Part shown: piece after piece, positions 44,257 through 53,668 of the stretch
Layout: every line of letters starts with the position of its first letter
Numbering within the stretch: position 1 is the stretch's first letter
Source of the DNA: an uncultured Roseateles sp.
GTDB taxonomy: Bacteria; Pseudomonadota; Gammaproteobacteria; Burkholderiales; Burkholderiaceae_C
Direction of reading: 5' to 3'
NCBI RefSeq assembly: GCF_945956965.1
Contig: NZ_CAMFJS010000011.1
Span: forward strand, 62,001 to 126,000
DNA length: 64,000 nucleotides
Made by a program: the position numbers and the translations under genes
Notes under the pieces: generated by a model
The model's input: only the letters and a program-made list of their open reading frames with translations
Database searches by the model: none
Told to the model about the DNA's origin: nothing

Positions 44257-45026
44257 TGCCGAAATTCAGCGCTCAGCGCCGGTAGAGGCGCCGCGCCTCG
44301 CAGCAGATGCGCCCTACTTTCGCGTCGCTCAGCCAATGTTAGAAGTGGGAACTGGCTGCTTGGGGCCAACGGGGGCTTCAATTTCTTCGCTAAGAACTTG
44401 GCATTCGCTGGTACGCCGGGACATGTTTTTGATCCTGTCTGCCAGGGCCGTTTGTGGCCGCGAGACGCTGGCCTTCGCCGTAGATTTGGAACTTCAGCTT
44501 TGGGCACCTTGCAGCCATCCGCAATAGTCAGGATGTGCCTAGCGCCGCGTTTCGATGCCGCCCACCGACTGGCAGTGCACAAACCAAAGGAAAGCAGACG
44601 CCGCGACCACAAGTTTGGCGTCTACAAAGCCGGACTTGGTGCGACAAAAGCTTCGACTTCGTCTCAACGAATGGGCCTGACCGCAAGTGCCTTGAACTCC
44701 ACAGGCCTTTTGGCATTCCTCGCAAGAGCGCCCGATACTGGCGCTTCCAAAACCGGTGCCACTCTGACTGTGAGGCCTCATTCCTGTTACGTGTGCTTGC
44801 AACTTCAAGCCATTGGATGCGGGCGGAATAGCGCCTGAAACTTACAATTTGACGCCTTTTCGGCTGGGCCCTCAGCGCCTCCCGATATATGGCGAAAGCG
44901 GGTAGAGAACGAGTTCTTGCGTTCTCCCTCCCCGTGAAAACCCATCATCGACGGCTGTCGTCAACCCCAAGCCTTGCACACGCACCCGGGTGACCGGCTG
45001 CGCTCAATCGTCCGCGAAACCTCACT
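44257..45026. other. Long gene-free region upstream of the secretion operon
   Basis: Some 770 bases without a supportable gene. ORFs of up to 146 residues exist on both strands but none has a ribosome site, family motif or one clearly coding frame; overlapping ORFs of similar size on both strands suggest chance. Possible signals: TTGACG near 44848 as a -35 element, and the hairpin GAGAAC-N10-GTTCTC at 44905-44926 about 100 bases before gspG. It may be a decayed gene, a long leader or a regulatory region for the secretion operon. Confidence 0.4.
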
Positions 45027-45467
45027 ATGTTTTCTAGGCTATTCAGTCCTGCCTCACGGCACCGAGCCGCGGGCTTTACCCTGCTGGAATTGTTGGTTGT
45101 CCTGCTGATCATCGCCTTGCTGGCGGGCTATGTGGGGCCGCGACTGTTTGGTGAGGTCGGCAAGGCGCGTGTCCAGACCACCCGCAGCCAGATGAAGACA
45201 TTGGCCGGCGCACTGGACCACTTCCGGCTGGACACTGGGCGCTACCCCAGTACCGAGGAGGGGCTGCAGTCCCTGGTGAAGCAACCAGGGTCACTCGCCA
45301 ACTGGGCAGGCCCGTATTTGCAGAATGACGTGCCGCCGGATCCCTGGGGCCGCGCCTACATCTATGTCGTACCCGGTGACAAAGGGCGTGAGTTCCGTCT
45401 GATGTCTTTCGGCATGGACGGCGCACCCGGCGGTGCCGGTGAAAGTGCCGACATCAGCTATTGGTAA
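45027..45467 (+). CDS. gspG: Major pseudopilin GspG
   Basis: Main subunit of the T2SS pseudopilus. A 146-residue prepilin with the leader ending AAG just before FTLLELLVVLLIIALLAGYVGP, including the conserved Glu at mature position 5. The GspG hallmarks follow: TRSQMKTLAGALDHFRLDTGRYPSTEEGLQSLV, DPWGRAYIY and a Ca-loop-like GMDGAPGG. First gene of an operon running to about 55 kb with near-continuous overlaps. No prepilin peptidase gene is in the window. Confidence 0.95.
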   Translation: MFSRLFSPASRHRAAGFTLLELLVVLLIIALLAGYVGPRLFGEVGKARVQTTRSQMKTLAGALDHFRLDTGRYPSTEEGLQSLVKQPGSLANWAGPYLQNDVPPDPWGRAYIYVVPGDKGREFRLMSFGMDGAPGGAGESADISYW

Positions 45468-46645
45468 TGCAGTTCCAAGTCAAAGCCTTGCATCAAGGCC
45501 GCATCCAGCGCTTGGTGCTGGAGGCCGGTAGTCGCGAGGAGCTCCAGTTGCTGCTGCAGCAACGCCAAGCCACGCCGCTGCGCATTCAGCCGGTGCGCAG
45601 GAGCCTTTCCCGCATGGGGGAGCAAAGCTTTGACAGCAGCTTGTTCACGCAGGAACTGGTGGCCTTGTTGCAGGCCGGCTTGTCCCTGGTCGAGGCCATC
45701 GAGGCCTTGCGCGCCAAGACCGAAGCCGGTTTGACCCGACAGATACTCGAATCCATCGAACAGTCGCTGCGCCAGGGCCAGACCTTGTCGCAAGCGCTGG
45801 GCCGTCACCCCGAGCACTTTGCGGCGCTCTACTTGGCGACGGTGCGAGCCTCTGAGCGCACCGGGCATCTGGCGGAAGCCTTGGGCCGCTACAACGCCTA
45901 TGAAGGCAAAGTTGGCGCCCTGCGTCAGCGCGTGGTGTCCGCACTGGTGTACCCCGCCGTGGTGGTCGCCATCGGCTCGGTCGTGCTGATGTTTTTGATG
46001 ATGTATGTCATCCCTCGCTTTGTCACCGTGTTTGAGCAGATGCGCAATCCGCCGACCTCCACCCGGCTCTTGTTGGCCTGGGGGCATTTGGTCACCGCAC
46101 ATGGCGAGCTGGTGTTTGGCAGCTTGGTGTTGGCGATGGCGCTGGTGGCGGCGATGTTTCTGTATGCCCCTTGGCGCGAGGCGGGTCTGCAGGCCTTGTT
46201 TCGGTTCCCGCGATTGCGCGCCATCCGCCAGGTGTTTGCCTTCAGCCGCTTCTATCGCACCCTGGGCTTGCTGCTGCAGGGCGGCACGCCTTTGATGCAA
46301 GCCTTGGCATTGACAGGCGCCCTGCTGCCGACCGAGTTGCAGGCCGGATTTCGCCGTGCCTGCAGTGAAGTGGGTGGCGGCTTGGGGCTGGCTGATGCAT
46401 TGCGGCGCAACGGCATCACGACCCCCATCTCCGACCGATTGCTGCGGGTCGGTGAGCAGAGCGGCGAGTTGCCGGCCATGGCCGAGCGCGCCGCGCAGTT
46501 CCTTGACGAGGAACTCGACCGCGCCATTGAGCTGTTCTCTCGCCTGTTCGAGCCGCTGCTGATGCTGTTTGTTGGCGGTGTGATCGGCATCGTCGTGTTC
46601 TTGCTCTATATGCCGATCTTCGAGATCGCGGGGTCGCTCGGATGA
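45467..46645 (+). CDS. gspF: Inner membrane platform protein GspF
   Basis: A 392-residue polytopic membrane protein that couples the ATPase to pseudopilus growth. Two related cytoplasmic halves (SLFTQELVALLQAGLSLVEAIEAL and FSRFYRTLGLLLQGGTPLMQALAL) and three membrane segments (VVVAIGSVVLMFLMMYVIP, LVFGSLVLAMALVAAMFLY, LLMLFVGGVIGIVVFLLYMPIF) give the T2SS_F fold. The ATG overlaps the gspG stop (TAATG), indicating coupling; the TTG two codons earlier is less likely. Confidence 0.95.
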   Translation: MQFQVKALHQGRIQRLVLEAGSREELQLLLQQRQATPLRIQPVRRSLSRMGEQSFDSSLFTQELVALLQAGLSLVEAIEALRAKTEAGLTRQILESIEQSLRQGQTLSQALGRHPEHFAALYLATVRASERTGHLAEALGRYNAYEGKVGALRQRVVSALVYPAVVVAIGSVVLMFLMMYVIPRFVTVFEQMRNPPTSTRLLLAWGHLVTAHGELVFGSLVLAMALVAAMFLYAPWREAGLQALFRFPRLRAIRQVFAFSRFYRTLGLLLQGGTPLMQALALTGALLPTELQAGFRRACSEVGGGLGLADALRRNGITTPISDRLLRVGEQSGELPAMAERAAQFLDEELDRAIELFSRLFEPLLMLFVGGVIGIVVFLLYMPIFEIAGSLG

Positions 46646-48321
46646 AATCCCTGACCCTGGCCCAGTTGCAGGAGCAAAGAGCACTCGTCGATGAGCGCTC
46701 TTTGTTGCAGCGCTTGTGTGACTTCACCGGGCTGGATCGCCACGCCAGTCTGGTGGCCATGTGCCGTTTGATTGGTCTGCCCGTGCTGGATGCCGCAGCC
46801 ATCGAACGCAAGCTGCCACGCCTGGATCTGGTCAGCATCACCGAAGCGCGGCGATTCGGCTGCATGGCGGTCAGCGATGCAGACATCCACCAGGAAGCGG
46901 CGCTGCCCATGGTGCTGCTGACCGATCCGCTTGATCCCGTGGCAAGACGCTGGCTCCATGTGCGGCTCGCGGGCCGATACATCGCCGCCTGCGCGCTGCC
47001 CGAGGACATCGAAGCGCTGCTCGAGCGCCATGAGCGCCAGCACAAGGCGATGGACCAAATCGCACTGGGTGCCGATGGCGAGCTGCCGGGCAGTGAGGAC
47101 GTGGCGCTTGAAATATCGCTGCTGACGCTGGCCGCCGAGACCAACCCCGTCATCAAGTTCGTCAATTCGACGCTCTACGACGCACTAGCCGCTCGTGCCA
47201 GCGACATCCATTTCGAGAGTTCGCCCCAGGGCATGCAGGTCAAGTACCGCATCGATGGCGTGCTGCAACGCGCCGGCCAGGCCTCCGGCCATCAGATGGC
47301 CGAGCAAATTGTCTCTCGCATCAAGGTGCTGGCTGAGCTCGACATTTCCGAACGGCGCGTGCCACAGGATGGCCGTTTCGGAGTCTTGGTCAACCAGCGC
47401 GAGGTGGACTTTCGGGTCTCCATCATGCCCAGCATCCACGGTGAGGATGCGGTGCTGCGTATTCTTGACCGGCAGTCGCTGTTGCAAGTCTGGAAGGAGC
47501 TCTCCCTGGAGGTTCTGGGGCTGGATGCCGACGCCGTGGCCAGCATCCGCCGCCTCGCCCGCGAGCCCTATGGCCTGCTCCTGGTCACCGGTCCGACCGG
47601 CAGCGGCAAGTCAACCACGCTCTACGGCGCGCTGAGCGAGATCAACACGGGCGATGAAAAGATCATCACGATTGAAGACCCGGTCGAGTACCAGTTGCCC
47701 GGTGTGCTGCAAATTCCCGTCAACGATCGCAAGGGCTTGACCTTCGCCCGGGGCCTGCGCTCCATCTTGCGCCATGACCCCGACAAAATTTTGGTCGGCG
47801 AAATCCGGGATGCCGAGACCGCCCTGATCGCGGTGCAAGCCGCACAGACGGGCCACTTGGTGCTCGCCTCCATCCACGCCAACAGTGTGCTGGCGGTGCT
47901 CGACCGATTCGGCCAGATGGGCTTGCCCGGTGGCACGGTGGTTGAAGCCACCATCGGCGTGGTCGCACAGCGACTGATTCGCCGCAACTGCCCCCATTGC
48001 TGCTTTCCCACCATGCCGGACCGGGCGACGCGCGAGGCGTCTCAACTGAAGGCGGCAGGTATTGCGCAATGGCGTTTCCGGGCGGGGCGTGGCTGCGACG
48101 CCTGCCGTGGCAGCGGCTATCTGGGCCGGATCGCCATCGCCGAGGTGCTGCGACTCAGCCCGGCTTGGCGACAGGCTTACAACGAACGCCGGCCGCCAGC
48201 CGCGCTGCTGGCGCTCGCTCGCGAGGAAGGCTTTCGCAGCCTTCGCGAGGCGGCGCTGGGCGCGGTGGCGCGTGGAGAAACCACTTTGCAGGAGGCCAAC
48301 CGTGTCACCTTTGTGGATTGA
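46642..48321 (+). CDS. gspE: Secretion ATPase GspE
   Basis: Hexameric cytoplasmic ATPase. A 559-residue protein: N1/N2 domains, ASDIHFESSPQGMQVKYRIDG, Walker A GPTGSGKSTTLYGAL, the Asp box ITIEDPVEYQLPGVLQ, Walker B ILRHDPDKILVGEIRDAETA, the His box TGHLVLASIHAN, and a four-Cys zinc loop NCPHCC...CDACRGSG. All catalytic boxes are intact. It overlaps gspF by 4 bases. Confidence 0.95.
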   Translation: MKSLTLAQLQEQRALVDERSLLQRLCDFTGLDRHASLVAMCRLIGLPVLDAAAIERKLPRLDLVSITEARRFGCMAVSDADIHQEAALPMVLLTDPLDPVARRWLHVRLAGRYIAACALPEDIEALLERHERQHKAMDQIALGADGELPGSEDVALEISLLTLAAETNPVIKFVNSTLYDALAARASDIHFESSPQGMQVKYRIDGVLQRAGQASGHQMAEQIVSRIKVLAELDISERRVPQDGRFGVLVNQREVDFRVSIMPSIHGEDAVLRILDRQSLLQVWKELSLEVLGLDADAVASIRRLAREPYGLLLVTGPTGSGKSTTLYGALSEINTGDEKIITIEDPVEYQLPGVLQIPVNDRKGLTFARGLRSILRHDPDKILVGEIRDAETALIAVQAAQTGHLVLASIHANSVLAVLDRFGQMGLPGGTVVEATIGVVAQRLIRRNCPHCCFPTMPDRATREASQLKAAGIAQWRFRAGRGCDACRGSGYLGRIAIAEVLRLSPAWRQAYNERRPPAALLALAREEGFRSLREAALGAVARGETTLQEANRVTFVD

Positions 48322-49102
48322 CCACCAGGTTTGGATTCTTGAGGACGAGTTGCGCCATCTATTGGTGCGCCGCGGCCCTGGCACAGCCGGGCAGCAGAGC
48401 GCGCGCATTCATCCGCTCGCCGGTCGTGATCCTGCCACCGCCCTGCAATCGTTGCAGCTGCGGCGGCCCCAAGATGGGGCTTGGTTGCAGCGGCTAAGCG
48501 TGCATGTCGGCGAGCCCTGGGTTCGGCATGCCTGTCTGCCCTGGCAGGATGGTCTGGTCAGCGATGCAGACTGGCAGGCCTGGGGGCTTGAGGGGCTGCG
48601 CCAACGCTGCGGCCTGGCGGCGGAGGATGCCAGCATCGAGCGTGTGCGTGTGAGCCTGCAGGGCTACGGTCGCCCCGTCTGGGTCGCGGCGCTGGACCAA
48701 GCGCTGCACGAGTCGATCCAGGCTCTGGCGCGCCAGCAGCGACTGTGGCTGGGCACGGTCGAGCCTTTGCTGGCCTTGGCTTGCCGGCGCGCTTCGCCCC
48801 ATCTGAAGGACCGCCAGTCCGGCGTGCTGATGTTGCAGCGCACCCAAGGCAGCGTGGCCTGGTTTGACGGCGGTGTGTGCGTCGAGTCCGTGCCCTTGTC
48901 ATGGGTGGAGGGCCGAACCGTCAGCCAACTTGCAGCAGAAGGCGCCTTGATGTGCGGCAGCCTGCCACAAGCCGCTGTCCATGTTTACGCCGCCGTGGCG
49001 GAGCTTCCCGCTGGCCCGCTCTTGCCGGGTATGAGGCTGCCGACGGTGCCGGATGCGCGCTTTGGCCGAGCCGACTGGCTGCTCATGAGCTCGGAGACCT
49101 GA
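48302..49102 (+). CDS. T2SS inner-membrane platform accessory protein, PilM/GspL-N-like (weak)
   Basis: A 266-residue protein that I do not recognise directly. Position between gspE and a PilN-like gene is that of GspL-N or PilM, the actin-like cytoplasmic ring. VWVAALDQALHESIQALARQQRLWLGTVEPLLALACR matches the style of the helix-strand of GspL/PilM where the second subdomain begins. The ORF track starts inside gspE; the true start is GTG 48302, with AGGAGG 6 bases before it, overlapping gspE by 20 bases. No membrane segment, unlike full GspL. Confidence 0.65.
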   Translation: MSPLWIDHQVWILEDELRHLLVRRGPGTAGQQSARIHPLAGRDPATALQSLQLRRPQDGAWLQRLSVHVGEPWVRHACLPWQDGLVSDADWQAWGLEGLRQRCGLAAEDASIERVRVSLQGYGRPVWVAALDQALHESIQALARQQRLWLGTVEPLLALACRRASPHLKDRQSGVLMLQRTQGSVAWFDGGVCVESVPLSWVEGRTVSQLAAEGALMCGSLPQAAVHVYAAVAELPAGPLLPGMRLPTVPDARFGRADWLLMSSET

Positions 49103-49626
49103 TGCGTCGCGAAGTCATGAAGATCGATTTCCAGCGAGCCGGCGCGCGCTGGCGGCTGCTGGGCGTGATGCTGCTCTTGGCCGGCTTGTGCCTGCTGGCC
49201 TGGACTGGACTGCAGGCCTGGGTCGGCGAACGTCAAGCCGCCGACCTGGCGGCCTCAAGCCAAAGAGTCGCCGACTTGCAACGACGCCTGGTCGAGATGC
49301 GCCAGCAGCGCCGATCTCACGATGCAGATAGCGCGGCGCCCGCTTTGTCGCCGGCCGAGGATGTGCGTTTGCCGATGGCGGCCATCGAACGGGCGTGGAC
49401 CAAGCAAGTCGCGCTGCGTGATCTGAGCATTCAACAGACCGCCTCGACCGCCCAACTTGAATTCGAAGCCGCCAGTCTGGAAGATGGCCTGGCCTTTGTG
49501 CTGGCACTCAGGCAAGTGGGCCTGTTCCGGCAGGTTGACCTGCGCCGGCACACACGCATGGCCGAGGGTGGGAGCGAGCGGCTGGTGATGAGCGTCGCGC
49601 TCGACTGGTCAGGGAGTGGCTCATGA
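49102..49626 (+). CDS. PilN/GspL-C-like membrane protein of the secretion operon
   Basis: A 174-residue protein with one N-terminal membrane segment (RLLGVMLLLAGLCLLAWTGLQAW), a coiled coil (DLAASSQRVADLQRRLVEMRQQR) and a small alpha/beta domain ending RLVMSVALDWSG. This is the PilN or GspL C-terminal plan. ATG 49102 shares its A with the previous stop; GGAG 7 bases upstream. The ORF track starts much earlier in the wrong context. Confidence 0.65.
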   Translation: MRREVMKIDFQRAGARWRLLGVMLLLAGLCLLAWTGLQAWVGERQAADLAASSQRVADLQRRLVEMRQQRRSHDADSAAPALSPAEDVRLPMAAIERAWTKQVALRDLSIQQTASTAQLEFEAASLEDGLAFVLALRQVGLFRQVDLRRHTRMAEGGSERLVMSVALDWSGSGS

Positions 49627-50177
49627 TCACCCGTCAAGCGGTGTGGTGGCATCTGCGCAGTCTGCCTGCGCGCCTGGGCCGGCTCGGCATGGTGGGCCTG
49701 GTGCTGTGCTTGGCCGCTCTGGTGACCCAGCAACACCTGCTGTCGCCACTCCAACAGTTACGCGCCGAAGAAGCACGGGCACTGGATCTTCAAGAAGGAC
49801 AGCTGAGTGCCGAGTTGCTCGTTCTGGCGCGCAAACGAGAGCAAGAACGTGCCAAGCTGCCGCCCGGCACCGCTCAGGGCCAAGACGACCAGACAAGCGC
49901 CATCGGCCGTGTGGTGGCGCTGGGCCAAGAGTGTGAGCTGATGCTGGATGCCGGCGAATATCGCCAGAGCACCGAGCCCGGCAAAGCCATCCCCCGTTTG
50001 ACGCTGAACTTCGCGACGCGGGGCAGCTACGCGGCTGTTCGTTGCCTGAGCACCGCCTTGACCAGTGAGCCCGGCCTGAGGATCGATGTGTTGAAGCTGT
50101 CCCGACCGGATGTCAGCCAAAGCGAGCTGGGCGTGCAAATCCAACTCAGTCTGCCCACGCAGACCAAGTCGCCATGA
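49623..50177 (+). CDS. PilO/GspM-like membrane protein of the secretion operon
   Basis: A 184-residue bitopic protein: short cytoplasmic N-terminus, membrane segment LGMVGLVLCLAALVTQ, coiled coil, then a ferredoxin-like periplasmic domain (PRLTLNFATRGSYAAVRCLSTALTSEPGLRIDVLKLSRP) as in PilO/GspM. Overlaps both neighbours by 4 bases. Confidence 0.68.
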   Translation: MITRQAVWWHLRSLPARLGRLGMVGLVLCLAALVTQQHLLSPLQQLRAEEARALDLQEGQLSAELLVLARKREQERAKLPPGTAQGQDDQTSAIGRVVALGQECELMLDAGEYRQSTEPGKAIPRLTLNFATRGSYAAVRCLSTALTSEPGLRIDVLKLSRPDVSQSELGVQIQLSLPTQTKSP

Positions 50178-50770
50178 ACCGCGGAGTCCTTTGGGCGCTG
50201 GGTCTGACCTTGCTCGCCACCCTCTATGCAGGCTGGAAAGGTGAACCCGCCGAACTGCCTCCGGCCAGCCCCGCCGTGACGGAGAGCCCGAGCGGGGCGC
50301 CCGCGCGCCCGCTCGCCGCCCCCGAGGCAGGCGAAGCCGCGAGTGCCCCGGGGCAGCCGACCCAGTGGAGCGCACGCGCACAGGCCAAGGCAGCAGAACT
50401 GCTGCAACAGCCCATCGTCGACATGTTTGCGCCAGCGGCCGGGAGCCGACCTGTGCCGCCCCCTCCCACGGCCAGTGCCCCCGCCAGCAAAGCAAGGTCA
50501 GCATCGCAGGCTCAGGCGCCAGACACGCTGCCGCCGCTGCCTTTGCAAGAGGCCGGCCTGTGGCGTGATGCCCAACAGCGCATCCTTGCGCTCAACACCC
50601 CCGAGGGCTTGATCTACATCTGTGAAGGCTGCCATCAGCCCGGTGCCCTGCGCAAAGGCGACCGTCTGCTGGGCCAGTACCGAATCGACGCCTTCACCGA
50701 CACCGCCTTGACCCTCACCTACCTGCCGCTCATGCGCAGCCAAATCCTGCCGCTGGGAGCCCGCCCGTGA
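50174..50770 (+). CDS. GspC/PilP-like periplasmic linker protein
   Basis: A 198-residue protein with an N-terminal membrane anchor (LWALGLTLLATLYAGW), a long Pro/Ala-rich periplasmic stretch, then a compact domain with a Cys pair (GLIYICEGCHQPGALRKGDRLLGQYRID) and a GLWRDAQQRILAL segment. This resembles the HR domain of GspC/PilP that binds the secretin; the Cys-x2-Cys pair is unusual for it. Overlaps neighbours by 4 bases. Confidence 0.62.
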   Translation: MNRGVLWALGLTLLATLYAGWKGEPAELPPASPAVTESPSGAPARPLAAPEAGEAASAPGQPTQWSARAQAKAAELLQQPIVDMFAPAAGSRPVPPPPTASAPASKARSASQAQAPDTLPPLPLQEAGLWRDAQQRILALNTPEGLIYICEGCHQPGALRKGDRLLGQYRIDAFTDTALTLTYLPLMRSQILPLGARP

Positions 50771-52773
50771 ATCTACCTACTTCGTTTTTCAGCCCTCATC
50801 CCCAAGCTCGCTGGCCTTGGCTGGCCGTCTTGCTGCTGATCTCGGCTTGCGCTGGGCGCCCCGAGTTGCGCGAGGTGGACGAACTCTTGGCCCAGGGCCA
50901 GCGCGAACGCGCGCTGACCCGGCTCGAACAGGCGCGACGCGCCAACCCCAACGATGCCGACATCGTCGGTCGCGCTGAGCGCGAGACCGAGGCCTGGGTG
51001 GTGCAAGTGCTCGCGGAGGCCGAGCAGGCCATACAGAGCGGCGATCTGGAGCGTGCCAACAACCGCTTCGAGGCGGCGCTGCGCTGGGTGCCCAACCAGC
51101 CTCGGGCAGTGGCCGGTGTGCAGCGCGTGCGCTTGGCCCGCAAACACGAACAGATTGCTGAACAAGCCGCACGACTGTCTGCAGACAATCCTGCACTGGC
51201 CCGAGCGCTGCTGCAGGAGGCCCTGGGAGAAGATCCACGCAATCGCAAGGTGCGTCGTGTGCTCGAGAGCCTTGACGCGGGGCAGACCCGCGACTCGGCG
51301 GCGCCACCCCAGTTGGCCGCCGCTTTTCGCAAACCGGTGACCGTGAGCTTTCGCGACCAGCCGCTGCTGCAGGCGCTGGATGTGGTGGCGCACGCCAGCG
51401 GCCTGAACTTCGTGTTTGACAAAGATGTGCAAGCGGGTCTCAAAACCACCATCTTCGCGCGCGACCTGCCGGCGCAAGACGTGGTCGACATGATGCTGCG
51501 CAGCAACCAGTTGGTGCGTCACACACTCAGCGAGACCACTGTCTTGGTCTACCCACGCACCCCCGAAAAGGAGCGCGAGTACCGCGAACTGACGATGCGG
51601 GTGTTCTACCTGTCCAACGCCGAGCCGCGTGCGCTGGCGGCCAGCCTGAAGGCCATGACCCGGGTCAAGGACATCCAGCCCGACGAACGCCTCAACGCCA
51701 TCATCGTGCGAGATACGCCAGAGGTGCTGCAGGTGATTGAGCGCTTGGTGGCCGCTCAAGACATTGCCCAGTCCGAAGTGGTGCTTGAGTTGCAAGTGCT
51801 GGAAGTCAACAGCAGCGATATGCTGGATTTCGGTGTCGGTTTGCCGGCGTCCATTGGCGTGAGCCCCATCGGGGCCACCCGCTCTAGCAACAGCGTGCTG
51901 GGCACTCCTCAGGCGGGGGCGCTCACGCTCGACGAGTTGTCGCGACTGAATCGTGGCAGCGTGCTGGTCAATCTTGGCTCCCCAAGTCTGAACTTCAACA
52001 TCAACCAGACCCGCGGCAACAGCAAGTTGCTGGCCAACCCGCGAATTCGTGTGAAAAACCGGGAGAAGGCGGCTGTCACCATCGGTGACCGCGTGCCGGT
52101 GGTCACCACCACCACCAATCTGGGCGTCACTGGCGAAAGCGTGGCTTATCAGGACGTGGGCTTGACGGTGAAGGTTGAGCCCAACCTGACCCAGGACGAC
52201 GAGATCGGCGTGAAGATCAGTCTGGAGGTCAGCAATATCGTGCGCACCATCACCACCAAGAGCGGCCTGATCGCCTATCAGATCGGCCAGCGCAAGGCCG
52301 AGACTGTCATGACCTCGCGCGATGGTGAGACCCAGGTGCTGGCCGGGCTGATCTCCAACAGCAACTCGGTTGACGCCGCGGGCCTGCCCGGCGCGGTGGG
52401 CCTGCCCCTGCTTGACCGCTTGATGGGCACGCGCAAGGACAGCAGCAGCCGCTCCGAAGTCGTGTTGTTGGTGACGCCACGCATCGTGCGTTCGCTGCCA
52501 ACGCCGGCGCCACATTTGCGCAACTTCAATGCCGGCACGGAAAACGAGATGTCGACCCAGCCCTTGCGCCTGCGCCCCAACGGGCAGGTCGATGCCCCCC
52601 CGCCATCCTCCGCAGCGCCAGCGGCCGTGCCAAGCCCGCTCACACCGGCAAGCCCCGAGCTCCCAGCCTCGGCGCCCGTAGCGCCCGCAGCCCCCGCTGT
52701 CGTCTCGTCGCCCCCCGCCCCTGAAATGCGCATGCGTCGCGCAGGCGCGGAACCAAGCTCGCTTGGGCGCTGA
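50767..52773 (+). CDS. gspD: Lipoprotein secretin with N-terminal TPR-like repeats (GspD-type)
   Basis: Outer membrane pore of the system, 668 residues. The signal peptide ends LLISACAG (lipobox). Residues 40-180 are TPR-like helices (LLAQGQRERALTRLEQARRANPNDADIV). Then N-domains (KPVTVSFRDQPLLQALDVVAHASGLNFVFDKDV, VFYLSNAEPRALAASLKAM) and the secretin core with QTRGNSKLLANPRIRVKNREKAAVTIGD, VEPNLTQDDEIGVKI, and SEVVLLVTPRIVRSLP. A Pro/Ala-rich tail closes it. Lipidation and built-in TPRs suggest self-targeting without a separate pilotin, as in PilQ/MshL- or Tad-like secretins; canonical GspD proteins lack the TPRs. Confidence 0.85.
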   Translation: MNLPTSFFSPHPQARWPWLAVLLLISACAGRPELREVDELLAQGQRERALTRLEQARRANPNDADIVGRAERETEAWVVQVLAEAEQAIQSGDLERANNRFEAALRWVPNQPRAVAGVQRVRLARKHEQIAEQAARLSADNPALARALLQEALGEDPRNRKVRRVLESLDAGQTRDSAAPPQLAAAFRKPVTVSFRDQPLLQALDVVAHASGLNFVFDKDVQAGLKTTIFARDLPAQDVVDMMLRSNQLVRHTLSETTVLVYPRTPEKEREYRELTMRVFYLSNAEPRALAASLKAMTRVKDIQPDERLNAIIVRDTPEVLQVIERLVAAQDIAQSEVVLELQVLEVNSSDMLDFGVGLPASIGVSPIGATRSSNSVLGTPQAGALTLDELSRLNRGSVLVNLGSPSLNFNINQTRGNSKLLANPRIRVKNREKAAVTIGDRVPVVTTTTNLGVTGESVAYQDVGLTVKVEPNLTQDDEIGVKISLEVSNIVRTITTKSGLIAYQIGQRKAETVMTSRDGETQVLAGLISNSNSVDAAGLPGAVGLPLLDRLMGTRKDSSSRSEVVLLVTPRIVRSLPTPAPHLRNFNAGTENEMSTQPLRLRPNGQVDAPPPSSAAPAAVPSPLTPASPELPASAPVAPAAPAVVSSPPAPEMRMRRAGAEPSSLGR

Positions 52774-52793
52774 CCGCCGGAGCCCTCATTGCC

Positions 52794-53267
52794 ATGACGA
52801 CGCAGCGCGGTTTCACTTTGGTCGAGTTGATGGTCACATTGACCATCCTCGCCGTGCTGTCCATGGTGGCGCTGCCTTTGGCCCAGATGAGTGCCCAACG
52901 CCAGCGCGAGGCGGAGTTACGGCGGGCATTGTGGGAAATCCGCGATGCCATCGACTCCTACAAAAAAGCCTGGGACACCGGCCGCATCCCCCGCAATATC
53001 GGTGACAGCGGCTACCCGCCTTCACTGGATCTGCTGGCTCAGGGCATCGTGGACGAGCAGAGCCCGCGTCGCGAACGCTTCTACTTATTGCGCCGGGTGC
53101 CGCGCGACCCCTTTTGCGATTGCCCCGAACGCAGCGCTGCGCAGACCTGGGGTTGGCGCAGCTATGCCAGCCCACCGGATGACCCCAAGCCGGGGCGCGA
53201 CGTCTATGACGTGTACTCCCAGGCGGACGGCCGTGGCCTCAACGGCATCCTCTATCGGCAATGGTGA
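52794..53267 (+). CDS. Pseudopilin (GspG/H-like), type II secretion
   Basis: A 157-residue prepilin: MTTQRG then FTLVELMVTLTILAVLSMVALP, with Glu at mature position 5. The body has QREAELRRALWEIRDAIDSYKKAWDTGRIP and DPFCDCPERSAAQTWGWRSY, including a Cys-x-Cys. It ends YRQW, similar to the next gene (PYRSW), so the two are paralogs. It starts 20 bases after gspD. Confidence 0.85.
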   Translation: MTTQRGFTLVELMVTLTILAVLSMVALPLAQMSAQRQREAELRRALWEIRDAIDSYKKAWDTGRIPRNIGDSGYPPSLDLLAQGIVDEQSPRRERFYLLRRVPRDPFCDCPERSAAQTWGWRSYASPPDDPKPGRDVYDVYSQADGRGLNGILYRQW

Positions 53268-53272
53268 GCAAG

Positions 53273-53668
53273 ATGTTCAAGCTTAGAAAGCCCCGGCCAG
53301 GCCGGGCTCAGCGTGCCTTCACCTTGATTGAGTTGCTGGTGGTGCTGGCCATCATGGCCACCCTGCTCACCTTGGTGGTGCCGCGCTACTTCCAAAAAGT
53401 CGACGTGGCTCGGGAGAATGTGCTGCGTCAAAACCTTTATGCGGTGCGAGATGCGATCGACAAGTTCCGCGCCGATACCGGCCGATACCCGGCCACGATG
53501 GATGAGTTGGTCAACCGGCGCTATCTGCAGAGCCTGCCACGCGACCCCATCACAGAACGCACCGACAGCTGGCTGCTGAGCCGGCCCACAGAGGGTCAGG
53601 GGGTGATCGATCTACACAGCGGCGCAGAGGGAAAGGCACGTGATGGCACGCCTTACCGCAGCTGGTAG
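53273..53668 (+). CDS. Pseudopilin (GspG-like), type II secretion
   Basis: A 131-residue prepilin: basic leader MFKLRKPRPGRAQRA then FTLIELLVVLAIMATLLTLVVP, with Ala rather than Gly at the cleavage position. The body follows GspG: RQNLYAVRDAIDKFRADTGRYPATMDELV, DPITERTDSWLL. ATG 53261 in frame is an alternative start overlapping the previous stop; 53273 has GGTGAG before it. Its 3' end overlaps the next gene. Confidence 0.83.
   Translation: MFKLRKPRPGRAQRAFTLIELLVVLAIMATLLTLVVPRYFQKVDVARENVLRQNLYAVRDAIDKFRADTGRYPATMDELVNRRYLQSLPRDPITERTDSWLLSRPTEGQGVIDLHSGAEGKARDGTPYRSW

Noticed and set aside
44398-44838. 146-residue ORF in the region before gspG
   Set aside because: No ribosome site or domain; equally long ORFs overlap on both strands.
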